A stretch of 8,247 bases of DNA from CAZTGZ01 sp044339595 (lineage in GTDB: Bacteria > Bacteroidota > Bacteroidia > NS11-12g > UBA9320). Shown piece by piece: positions 1 to 6,741 of this stretch. Numbering within the stretch: position 1 is the first letter of the stretch; every line of letters starts with the position of its first letter. Under the pieces are notes generated by a model, which saw only the letters and a program-made list of their open reading frames with translations, made no database searches and was not told the origin of the DNA. Location of the stretch: contig JBIIVF010000109.1 in NCBI GenBank assembly GCA_044339595.1, positions 1 through 8,247 of the forward strand, read 5' to 3'. Made by a program: the position numbers and the translations under genes.

Positions 1-316
1 TCAACAAGTGATGAATTGAGGCCGTCACTTTTTGTTCCTGTGCGAATATTTTGCTAAAGACATCTTGCAGACTTTCAAATTCCTGTATAGGTTTTTCAAT
101 CCCGGATGCGATGGCTTTTCCGCCGGCATCGTTGATGTAATGAAACAATTTGAGCATATGAATGCGCTCTTCGTCGCTTTGCTGATAGAGGTACGTTGCA
201 GTGCCTTCAAACCCCAAATTTTCTAACCAACTTGCCATGGCAAGATATTGTGCCGAAGAAAAACTTTCTAATGCCACCTGATCATTCAGGGCGGCTTCCA
301 CTTTTTTACCTAACAT
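1..316 (-). CDS. ftnA: Bacterial non-heme ferritin, 3' end cut by the window edge
   Basis: Iron-storage ferritin: it oxidises Fe(II) at a di-iron ferroxidase centre and stores it as ferric mineral inside a 24-subunit cytoplasmic shell. Reading leftward from an ATG at 316, 105 uninterrupted codons reach the window edge. The N-terminus (MLGKKVEAALNDQ) and the four-helix-bundle pattern match FtnA-type ferritins, and the positions agree with E. coli FtnA numbering: Glu17, Tyr24, Glu49/Glu50, His53 and Glu94 are all present. About 60 residues of a usual 165-175 are missing off the left edge, including the last ferroxidase ligand near position 127. The ATG lies one base after the TAA of the thioredoxin gene, so the two are probably co-transcribed and translationally coupled. 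No haem-ligand Met of the bacterioferritin type was sought. The family assignment is firm; the symbol is by similarity. Confidence 0.9.
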   Translation of the reverse strand, partial: MLGKKVEAALNDQVALESFSSAQYLAMASWLENLGFEGTATYLYQQSDEERIHMLKLFHYINDAGGKAIASGIEKPIQEFESLQDVFSKIFAQEQKVTASIHHLL

Positions 317-317
317 A

Positions 318-839
318 TTATTTTACAAGCTTTTTAATTTCTTTTTCAAGATCGTATTCGTCTCCTTCGAGATATCCGGTATGGGTATAAACGATATTGC
401 CATTTTGATCCACCAACAAGGTGTAAGGCGGATTGGTTGCATTCAGTGCACGCTGTAATTCTCCATTTGGATCGAGCAAAACTGGGAATTCCCAGCTATT
501 TCCGGTAACAGTTGGCTTCACCTTAATGGTATTTCGGGCGTTGTCAATGCTCACTGCAACCAATTCAACATTGTATTTGGCGGTCCAATCTTCGAGGAGT
601 GCATCAATATTTTTCAGTTCTTTTAAACAAGGTTTGCACCAGGTGGCCCAAAAGGAAACGATGGTAATCTTGCCATTGGCTCCATAAGTTTGAATGTTCA
701 CATTGTTGCCATCCACGTCTTTTAAAGTGATATCCGGCAAGGTCTGTTTAGATGAGCTTTTTAATGAGTCTGATGGTTGAATGGCCATAGAAACAAAAGC
801 GGAGAATAACAAGGCAGAAGTTAGTAGGATGATTTTCAT
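318..839 (-). CDS. TlpA/ResA-like exported thioredoxin-fold protein
   Basis: Periplasmic thiol-disulfide oxidoreductase of the TlpA/ResA/AhpC-TSA type, 173 residues. The N-terminus (MKIILLTSALLFSAFVSMA) is a signal peptide or membrane anchor. The thioredoxin fold follows from about residue 33, with the redox motif WCKPC (Cys68, Cys71) preceded by the typical SFWAT strand, and a cis-Pro segment (NPPYTLLVD, cis-Pro about 138). Family members reduce disulfides for cytochrome c maturation or act as general extracytoplasmic reductants; the substrate here cannot be read. The ATG at 839 was chosen over an in-frame TTG at 857, because it starts exactly at the signal peptide and follows an A-rich leader. 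It is the first gene of a minus-strand pair with ferritin. No clear TAnnTTTG promoter was found upstream on this strand. Confidence 0.88.
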   Translation of the reverse strand: MKIILLTSALLFSAFVSMAIQPSDSLKSSSKQTLPDITLKDVDGNNVNIQTYGANGKITIVSFWATWCKPCLKELKNIDALLEDWTAKYNVELVAVSIDNARNTIKVKPTVTGNSWEFPVLLDPNGELQRALNATNPPYTLLVDQNGNIVYTHTGYLEGDEYDLEKEIKKLVK

Positions 840-983
840 ATTATTTATGGGCTGCAATTTATTAAACTTCTTTCAATTATCGTACCCACTTAGTATTTAC
901 ACTTTATTCATCAAAAAGTTTTCGTCTAAGTTACATGCCCTTAGGTTGAAAGTGCCAACCGCATTTAGGAAAATTTTAATCCA

Positions 984-997
984 AGGGATATATCCCT
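984..997. promoter_or_regulatory. 14-bp perfect palindrome, possible operator
   Basis: AGGGATATATCCCT reads the same on both strands, and the symmetry stops at the next base pair. It lies about 145 bases upstream of the thioredoxin start and 215 bases upstream of the ligase start. It has no loop or T-run, so it does not look like a terminator. A dimeric regulator site is possible, but no regulator is encoded nearby to support this. Confidence 0.3.
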
Positions 998-1060
998 CAT
1001 GTATTTGTATTCTATTGAATATGAGATATTTGCGTAATTGGTGCTTGACTCCGGTTTGGA

Positions 1061-1075
1061 ATGTCTTAAGGACAT
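1061..1075. repeat. Small inverted repeat ATGTC-N5-GACAT
   Basis: Two perfect 5-bp arms (ATGTC and GACAT) flank TTAAG. The size is close to chance expectation for an AT-rich spacer. It is listed only because it shares the divergent spacer with the larger palindrome. Confidence 0.15.
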
Positions 1076-1153
1076 AAACATTTGATCGTCTGATGGTTGC
1101 GACTTTTCAGTGTCGATTTAGTTTTAAATTGTGGATGATATACGCGATGAGTC

Positions 1154-1185
1154 TTTTCAAAAGAACGGTTTTTAAGTTAGGTTTG
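1154..1185 (+). promoter_or_regulatory. Bacteroidota-type promoter for the ligase operon
   Basis: TAGGTTTG at 1178-1185 matches the Bacteroidota -7 consensus TAnnTTTG exactly. A T-rich stretch (TTTT at 1154-1157) sits about 20 bases upstream, where the -33 TTTG-like element is expected, but that match is imperfect. Transcription would start near 1190, leaving a leader of about 20 bases before the ATG at 1213. This is the best promoter candidate in the window. Confidence 0.55.
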
Positions 1186-1212
1186 TTGATTCATTAAGCA
1201 GATCCCGAGTAT

Positions 1213-3870
1213 ATGATCAAAGTGGGTATTTTTTTCGGTGGCCGTTCGCGGGAAAGAGAAGTTTCATTTGCAGGTGGTCGAACCGTGTATGATAATCTGG
1301 ACAAAAGGATGTTTGAAGCGGTGCCCATTTTTGTGGATGAAAAAGGGAATTTTACCCGTTTAAATTGGCCATTCATTTATCGGGGTACCATTCGTGATTT
1401 CTATCCCCCGGTAAAGTTTTTACCACCCTCTGAAAATAAGTTTCAAGTATATGCCGATAGTCTTGATTTGGATAGAGATGAAACTTTCGAAAGCCTTCAG
1501 CTGATTGGTGAGCCGATAATACCGGAACAGTTCTCTGCCTTAATGGATATTGCTTTTTTAGCTTTACACGGCGCCGGAGGGGAAGATGGAAGCATACAAG
1601 GCTTGCTTGAATGGTACGGAATCCCTTATACCGGTTCCGGCATTTTACCCTCTGCACTGGGGATGAATAAAGCCATTCAAAAAAGATTTCAAGATACGGC
1701 GTTTGACGTGCCGAAATTTATCTCGATAGAAAAGCGAAGTTGGTTTTCTGATGGATCTGCTTTCTATGCCCGTGCCGCGGAAGAAATTGGGTTTCCAATG
1801 GTCATAAAACCGGCCAATCAGGGCAGCAGCATTGGTGTTTCTATTTTAAAAGAAGCCAATGCCCTTGAATTCCTAAAAGCGGTGGATCTGGCATTTTTTA
1901 AAGTTGAATTGAGTCTGGCGGATTGGGCACTAACAGACAAAATACAATGGGTTAGGCAGATCTGTGATATCCGCGATGGATTGGGATTGCCACTTAAAGT
2001 GAATGGCGAGAGGATTTTACATCCTGAAATATTGTTGAAACGCCTTGATGTATTGTTCAAGAACAATGAAAAGGTCTTTCTGGAGGCTGATCACAACGAA
2101 ACAGAAGTGGTCATAGAACAGTTTATATCCGGCAAAGAGTTCTCATGCATCGTGATTGGCGATGAAAATGGGGAACCATTGGCATTACCGCCAACCGAAA
2201 TTGTGAAAGGCAAAGACCTCTTCGATTATAAGAGCAAATATTTGCCGGGTTTATCCAGAAAGGTTACGCCCATCTTAATTCCGGATGGTGAAATTACCAG
2301 AATCCGCCAAGCCTGCGAATCCTTGTACCGCTATTTCAGTTTTGATGTGTATGCCCGAATTGACGGCTTTTACAATGAACAGGGAAAGATATTTTTAAAT
2401 GATCCGAACACCACTTCGGGCATGATGCCGTCTTCGTTTTTCTTTCATCAAGCGGCTGAAATTGGATTAAATCCTTCTCAGTTTTTAACTTTTATCATCC
2501 GCAATTCGTTGAGAGCCAGAAAGGAAAAAGGAATGATTTCATCTGTCCTTCCCGAATTATTGTCTCGACTGGATGAAAAACTCAACAACCTGAGTACCGC
2601 TCCGGATCAACGCATTGGCGTGGCGGTCATCATGGGTGGTTATTCTACCGAAAGGCATATTTCCATCGAAAGCGGACGGAACATTTACGAAAAACTTTCC
2701 AGCAGTCCGAAGTATAGACCCATTCCGGTGTTCTTAACGGGAAATGAAACCGAACACGAACTCTACATTTTACCCATTCAGGTATTGCTTAAAGACAATG
2801 CCGACGATATCCGTCAGAAGGTAGAGCATTTTAGCAGGGTTGCCATTTTAGATCGTATTGAAAAGGAAGCGGAAATGATTACCCGCAAATATGCACCCAA
2901 TACAATGGGCTTTGAGCCTAAAAAAATCAGCTATGAAAAGCTGCCGGAATTGTGCAGTGCGGTTTTTATCGCCTTACACGGAAGACCCGGCGAAGATGGA
3001 GCGGTTCAAAAGCACCTTGAAGAAGTGGGTTTGCCTTATAATGGTTCCGGTATTGAGAGTTCGCAGATTACCATCAATAAATTTGAAACCAATCGCATTT
3101 TACGGGAAAAGGGATTTTTGGTGGCAGACAGTGCTTTGATAACCCGTGAAAGCTGGACTGAAAAGGAAACCACTGTTTTGGGAAATCTTTCTTTTCCATT
3201 GATTGCCAAACCGGCCGATGAAGGCTGCAGTTCTGCGGTGGTGAAATTGAAAAATGAATCGATGTTGCGGGCATATGCCGATTTGACTTTTAGAGCTTCG
3301 GTTGAAAAGAATCCTGAGTTGTGCGCCATTTTAAATATCGATGTTAAAGATGAATTTCCGCAAAAGGATTATTTTCTTTTGGAAGATTTTATCGATCGGG
3401 AAGGGGCCCTGCATTTTTTGGAAATTACCGGCGGTATGCTTACAAAATACGATGTATCCGGTGAACAGACCTACCAAATATTTGAAGCTTCAGAAGCCCT
3501 GGCGGAAGGTGAAATTTTGAGTTTGGCAGAAAAATTCTTAGCCGGTGAAGGACAAAATATTACACCCGCCCGTTATGCAATTAATCCGAAAGATGCGGCT
3601 GCCATTTCAGCACAAGTGAAGGCGGTATTTGAAGCGGTTGCTCGCACTCTGAATGTGCAGGGATATTGCAGAATTGATGCCTTTGTACGAATTTTCGAAC
3701 AAAGCAAGGTAGATGTGATCATCATCGAAATCAATAGCCTGCCCGGAATGACTCCGGCCACCTGCATCTATCATCAAGCGGCCATGGAAGGCATGAAACC
3801 TTATGAGTTTATCGATTCTATCCTTACCTTTGGCATGCAGAGACAACAACTAAAATTTGGTCAGGCATGA
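1213..3870 (+). CDS. ddl: Tandem D-alanine--D-alanine ligase-family protein (two fused modules)
   Basis: Cytoplasmic ATP-grasp ligase of the Ddl family, which joins two D-alanines for peptidoglycan stem peptides. At 885 residues it is more than twice the usual 300-370 because it holds two complete modules, about 1-435 and 468-885, joined by a charged linker. N-module motifs: GGRSREREVS (9-18), HGAGGEDG (119-126), KPANQGSSIGV (199-209), IEQFISGKEF (301-310), DYKSKY (338-343), RID (382-384) and LNDPNT (395-400). C-module motifs: GGYSTERHIS (475-484), HGRPGEDG (589-596), KPADEGCSS (666-674), LLEDF (722-726), EKFLAGEG (773-780), RID (820-822) and EINSLPGMT (839-847). Aligned by hand to E. coli DdlB, the N-module keeps the triad Glu14/Ser205/Tyr343 but has Asp397 for Glu270. 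The C-module keeps Glu480, Glu839 and Asn841 but has Cys672 for Ser150 and Phe775 for Tyr216. Both modules carry a similar long spacer between the first two motifs. The ATG at 1213 sits directly at the fold start. The stop overlaps the PASTA gene. Family is certain; which module is active, and on what substrate, is open. Confidence 0.92.
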   Translation: MIKVGIFFGGRSREREVSFAGGRTVYDNLDKRMFEAVPIFVDEKGNFTRLNWPFIYRGTIRDFYPPVKFLPPSENKFQVYADSLDLDRDETFESLQLIGEPIIPEQFSALMDIAFLALHGAGGEDGSIQGLLEWYGIPYTGSGILPSALGMNKAIQKRFQDTAFDVPKFISIEKRSWFSDGSAFYARAAEEIGFPMVIKPANQGSSIGVSILKEANALEFLKAVDLAFFKVELSLADWALTDKIQWVRQICDIRDGLGLPLKVNGERILHPEILLKRLDVLFKNNEKVFLEADHNETEVVIEQFISGKEFSCIVIGDENGEPLALPPTEIVKGKDLFDYKSKYLPGLSRKVTPILIPDGEITRIRQACESLYRYFSFDVYARIDGFYNEQGKIFLNDPNTTSGMMPSSFFFHQAAEIGLNPSQFLTFIIRNSLRARKEKGMISSVLPELLSRLDEKLNNLSTAPDQRIGVAVIMGGYSTERHISIESGRNIYEKLSSSPKYRPIPVFLTGNETEHELYILPIQVLLKDNADDIRQKVEHFSRVAILDRIEKEAEMITRKYAPNTMGFEPKKISYEKLPELCSAVFIALHGRPGEDGAVQKHLEEVGLPYNGSGIESSQITINKFETNRILREKGFLVADSALITRESWTEKETTVLGNLSFPLIAKPADEGCSSAVVKLKNESMLRAYADLTFRASVEKNPELCAILNIDVKDEFPQKDYFLLEDFIDREGALHFLEITGGMLTKYDVSGEQTYQIFEASEALAEGEILSLAEKFLAGEGQNITPARYAINPKDAAAISAQVKAVFEAVARTLNVQGYCRIDAFVRIFEQSKVDVIIIEINSLPGMTPATCIYHQAAMEGMKPYEFIDSILTFGMQRQQLKFGQA
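2521..2535 (+). promoter_or_regulatory. Possible internal ribosome entry before the second ligase module
   Basis: AAGGA at 2521-2525 stands 7 bases before an in-frame ATG at 2533 (Met441), which falls at the start of the linker between the two ligase modules. Initiation here would yield a free C-terminal module of 445 residues. The purine run may simply encode the charged residues RKEKG, and Bacteroidota depend little on Shine-Dalgarno pairing, so this is a weak call. Confidence 0.2.
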
Positions 3871-4469
3871 ATCTTTTAAAGACCCTTTCGAAACATTTTT
3901 TAATGATGGCCCTCATTTTGGTTGGCTTGGGTGTAATTTTTTATCTCCTATTAAGTGCATACACACGTCATGGTCAAATACCGGTGGAGGTGCCCAATGT
4001 GCAGGAGCTGCGCATTGACAAGGCCATCCGATTACTGGAAGATCATGGGCTTTCCTACGCGGTAACCGACACGGTTTATCGAGAGGGGATAGAATTGATG
4101 AGCATCGTGAGTCAAAATCCTGAATCCGGCATGAAGGTAAAGAAGGGCAGAAAAATCTATCTCGTGATCAATGCGGAGGATTTACCCATGGTTGAAATGC
4201 CAGATCTCGCAGGAAAAACATCTTTTCAACTGGCCGTTAAAATGTTAAAAAGTAAAGGTCTTGAATTAGGGGAACGCATTGAAAGACCGGATCCTTCTAT
4301 TCAAAGCGCTGAAAATGAGCCGGTCTTGGAACAACGATTATCCGGGCAATCGGAAGAAATAGCGCCAGGTACGCCGGTGAGAATGCATTCTAAGATTGAT
4401 TTGGTGGTGGCCACCATGCCGGGAAATGAAGACTCAACGACCCTGGAGGAAGAATTCTTCGAAGAATAA
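3867..4469 (+). CDS. Membrane-anchored protein with two PASTA domains
   Basis: A 200-residue protein with a short cytoplasmic N-terminus, one transmembrane segment (about residues 10-32) and an extracytoplasmic part holding two PASTA domains. PASTA1 spans about 38-103, with VPNV near the start, SQNPESG, VKKG and a closing LVIN strand. PASTA2 spans about 107-183, with MPDLAGK, SGQ...APGTPV and a closing DLVVA strand. A short acidic tail (EEEFFEE) ends it. In other proteins PASTA domains bind peptidoglycan or muropeptides and sit on Ser/Thr kinases or penicillin-binding proteins; no kinase or transpeptidase domain is present here. Its ATG overlaps the ligase stop (ATGA), which argues for translational coupling and a cell-wall role. 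Pairing of ddl with a PASTA gene is common in Bacteroidota from general knowledge. The exact function is unknown. Confidence 0.88.
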   Translation: MNLLKTLSKHFLMMALILVGLGVIFYLLLSAYTRHGQIPVEVPNVQELRIDKAIRLLEDHGLSYAVTDTVYREGIELMSIVSQNPESGMKVKKGRKIYLVINAEDLPMVEMPDLAGKTSFQLAVKMLKSKGLELGERIERPDPSIQSAENEPVLEQRLSGQSEEIAPGTPVRMHSKIDLVVATMPGNEDSTTLEEEFFEE

Positions 4470-4506
4470 ATAACATAACCCATAGATTACCGATTTCAAA
4501 CTCAGC

Positions 4507-4534
4507 GTTAAAGTGAACAGATTCATTAATTTTG
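4507..4534 (+). promoter_or_regulatory. Possible Bacteroidota-type promoter before the T9SS protein gene
   Basis: TAATTTTG at 4527-4534 fits TAnnTTTG exactly. The upstream partner is poor: only GTTA at 4507-4510, with a short spacing. The element lies 11 bases before the ATG at 4546, so a transcript starting here would have a leader of only a few bases. It may let the downstream genes be expressed separately from ddl-PASTA, or it may be chance in AT-rich DNA. No terminator hairpin was seen in the 76-base gap. Confidence 0.35.
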
Positions 4535-4545
4535 ACGCCTTAAGC

Positions 4546-6408
4546 ATGAAAAATTCAGTTCGTTTATTCATATTATCATTTTTGGTGTTGTCAGGCATGG
4601 ATGTGTGGGCACAGCTCACTATAAATCCATTGGAGAGAGGGGGGCACCAACATAAGACCTCGAATCTACCTTCCAAACAATATAAGAAAGGCAAGCCAGA
4701 TACCCTCAATCTACCCTTTTTTGATGATTTTCTCTACGGTCCTGCATTTCCGGATACGGCAAGATGGTGCGAGAAACAAGCCTTTGTGAACAATGATTTC
4801 GCTCTTTTGCCCCCGAGTTATGGTGTGGTAACGCTCGATCCAATGGATGGAGAAGGCAATCCTTGGTTCCCGTTCAGTGTGTTTGGAAGTGGTCCGGGTG
4901 ATACGTTATCGTCTCAACCAATCAACCTGCAAGATTCAGGCGGAGTAGCCTATCAAATCAGGGATTCTATCTACCTCAGCTTTTTCTATCAAAGCAAAGG
5001 CCTGGCAGATTTTTCTAAAAATTTGGATAGCTTATTTTTGCAATTCAAAAATCAATTTGGAAACTGGATCACAGTTTGGCGGGCCCCCGGCGGAAATATG
5101 ACTGCTTTCAAACAGGTAATGATTCCGGTTTTAAGTGCTTCGTATTTGCACAATTCATTTCAATTCAGATTCACAACTTATACCTATTTATGGGGCAATA
5201 ACAATCACTTTCATCTGGATTACATCGACCTGAGAAAGAACAGAAGATTCAATCAGACCTTTTACGATGATTATGCGGTTTCGTCTCCTCCCACTTCCTT
5301 GTTGAAAGATTACAGTGCGATGCCATACCAACATTTTTTAACCAATCCCGCGGCAAATACTGCAGATTCTATCTTTTTTCGGGTGAGCAATCTTACTGCC
5401 GGGGTTTTGAATATTGAAGTAAAACACAAAGAAACCTTTCAAGGCAATACCCTCATTGAAACCAATCCGGTCACCAATGCTGCCAATGTAGCGGCAATGG
5501 GGTTTGCAGAACGAAGATTTCAGGGCTTTCCGCTTACCGGACTTTCTGGTGATAAGGTCGTCATTAAAAGAGTGTACGAATTAAGAGAACCCTCTGTTTT
5601 AAATCCATATCGCGACAATGATCGCATCGAAACCGACTTCATTTTCGACAATTATTATGCGTATGATGATGGAACCGCAGAAGCAGGTTTTGGCTTCAAT
5701 GATTTATTAAAAGGGGAAGGATCCATTGCGGTAAAGTATGAGATCGCAAAAAGTGACACGCTGCGTGCTTTGGGTGTGTTTTTCAATCAAAGCGTGAAGG
5801 ATGTTTCGAGAAGTTTTGTGAATTTGTCTATTTGGAATGATCTGAATACGGTGCCTTTGCACATGTTTACGAATGTTACACCCGTTTACACCGACTCCAT
5901 CAACGGATTTCATATTTTTGTTTTGGATACACCGGTCATCGTTTCTCCGGGGAATTTATATGTAGGATGGGAACAAACCGGAAATTTTAATTTGAATATC
6001 GGATTGGATAGAAATTATGGATATGTGGCGAAAAAATCTGGGGCAAATCCCAATATCTTTTACAGAGTAGGCGAGGGCAATTGGATTCAAAATACGGATG
6101 CCACCATCAATGGAGCTCCCATGATGCGCATTTATTTAGGGAAACCGTTCAATCCTGCCGCAGGATTGGACCGTACCGAAATCAATTTTGCCCGTATGTA
6201 TCCAAATCCATTTTCAAACCAACTAAACATTGAGATGACCGGAACCTTTGAATATAGATTAATGGATATGAATGGCCGAATTTTACTTTCAGGACAAGGG
6301 CAAGATCAAGTTCATTTGGAGAATCTTAGCCTGAATCCGGGAGTTTATTGGATGATTTGCAGAAATTCTAATGGTAATACAGTAACACAAAAATTAATCA
6401 GTTTTTAA
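4546..6408 (+). CDS. Secreted protein with T9SS type A C-terminal sorting domain
   Basis: A 620-residue exported protein. Residues 1-22 are a Sec signal peptide (MKNSVRLFILSFLVLSGMDVWA, cleavage likely before Gln23). The C-terminal 74 residues (about 547-620) form a Por-type sorting domain: YPNPFSNQLNIE, then RLMDMNGRILLSGQ, then LNPGVYWMIC and a closing QKLISF. This domain directs transport across the outer membrane by the type IX system and is normally cleaved or used for surface attachment. The middle is rich in aromatic and Asn/Asp residues with predicted beta strands, such as LNLPFFDDF near the N-terminus and HFHLDYIDL, a pattern suggesting jelly-roll-like beta domains. No catalytic motif was recognised. 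The ATG at 4546 is preferred over an in-frame GTG at 4513 because it begins the signal peptide. The role is unknown; structural or adhesive surface protein is only a guess. Confidence 0.85.
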   Translation: MKNSVRLFILSFLVLSGMDVWAQLTINPLERGGHQHKTSNLPSKQYKKGKPDTLNLPFFDDFLYGPAFPDTARWCEKQAFVNNDFALLPPSYGVVTLDPMDGEGNPWFPFSVFGSGPGDTLSSQPINLQDSGGVAYQIRDSIYLSFFYQSKGLADFSKNLDSLFLQFKNQFGNWITVWRAPGGNMTAFKQVMIPVLSASYLHNSFQFRFTTYTYLWGNNNHFHLDYIDLRKNRRFNQTFYDDYAVSSPPTSLLKDYSAMPYQHFLTNPAANTADSIFFRVSNLTAGVLNIEVKHKETFQGNTLIETNPVTNAANVAAMGFAERRFQGFPLTGLSGDKVVIKRVYELREPSVLNPYRDNDRIETDFIFDNYYAYDDGTAEAGFGFNDLLKGEGSIAVKYEIAKSDTLRALGVFFNQSVKDVSRSFVNLSIWNDLNTVPLHMFTNVTPVYTDSINGFHIFVLDTPVIVSPGNLYVGWEQTGNFNLNIGLDRNYGYVAKKSGANPNIFYRVGEGNWIQNTDATINGAPMMRIYLGKPFNPAAGLDRTEINFARMYPNPFSNQLNIEMTGTFEYRLMDMNGRILLSGQGQDQVHLENLSLNPGVYWMICRNSNGNTVTQKLISF

Positions 6409-6717
6409 ATGAACACTGAAATCAGCGTAGCAGAACTAAAAAGCAGAAGAGATCAAGGCGAACAAATTATCGTAGTAGATGTGCGTGAACCTTATGAATA
6501 CGAAGAATTTAATCTTGGGGGAATCTTAATACCTCTTGGAGAGTTGCAATCCAAATTGCATGACCTGGATGATCATATGGATGAAGAGATTGTCGTTCAT
6601 TGTCGTTCAGGTGCCCGAAGCATGGCAGCGCAGGATTATATGAAGAAATTGGGATTTGAGCATGTGCGCAATTTGAGCGGTGGCGTCATGGCTTGGATAG
6701 AAGCATTCGGCAGCTAA
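6409..6717 (+). CDS. Single-domain rhodanese-like sulfurtransferase
   Basis: A 102-residue cytoplasmic protein consisting of one rhodanese domain. It shows the N-terminal VVDVREPYEYEEF segment (CH2A-like), the active-site loop HCRSGARS with catalytic Cys65, and the C-terminal LSGGVMAWIEA. The six-residue loop CRSGAR is typical of GlpE/PspE-type sulfurtransferases, which move sulfane sulfur from thiosulfate, persulfides or a partner protein. The acceptor here is not known. No signal peptide is present. The ATG directly abuts the TAA of the T9SS gene with no spacer, so translation is likely coupled by re-initiation. The cytochrome gene starts 24 bases after its stop. Confidence 0.9.
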   Translation: MNTEISVAELKSRRDQGEQIIVVDVREPYEYEEFNLGGILIPLGELQSKLHDLDDHMDEEIVVHCRSGARSMAAQDYMKKLGFEHVRNLSGGVMAWIEAFGS

Positions 6718-6741
6718 TTTGATTCAGGATCCACACTCAGC

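Larger units (their letters stand above)
840..1212. other. Divergent intergenic region
   Basis: About 370 bases lie between the divergent thioredoxin and ligase genes. The region is AT-rich and no convincing gene was found in it; an open frame running rightward from 781 has no recognisable protein character. It holds a rightward promoter match near the ligase gene, a 14-bp perfect palindrome (984-997) and a smaller inverted repeat (1061-1075). A matching leftward TAnnTTTG element for the thioredoxin gene was looked for and not seen. Confidence 0.7.

Noticed and set aside
32..226. Short plus-strand open frame opposite the ferritin
   Set aside because: The minus strand encodes a ferritin with all expected metal ligands, so this is an antisense shadow.
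840..857. Upstream TTG start adding six residues to the thioredoxin-like protein
   Set aside because: The added residues precede the charged start of a normal signal peptide; the ATG at 839 with an A-rich leader is more likely.
781..1077. Plus-strand open frame of 98 codons over the start of the thioredoxin gene and the spacer
   Set aside because: It overlaps the signal-peptide end of a well-supported gene on the other strand, and its translation shows no domain or motif.
3036..3329. Minus-strand open frames inside the second ligase module
   Set aside because: They are opposite conserved ATP-grasp motifs and have no protein character of their own.
1213..3870. The ligase duplication as an assembly artefact or recent DNA repeat
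   Set aside because: The two halves share only motifs, differ throughout in sequence and have different insert lengths, so this is an old protein-level duplication or fusion.
4513..4545. Upstream GTG start for the T9SS protein
   Set aside because: It would put eleven residues before the signal peptide and would overlap the TAATTTTG element; the ATG at 4546 fits better.
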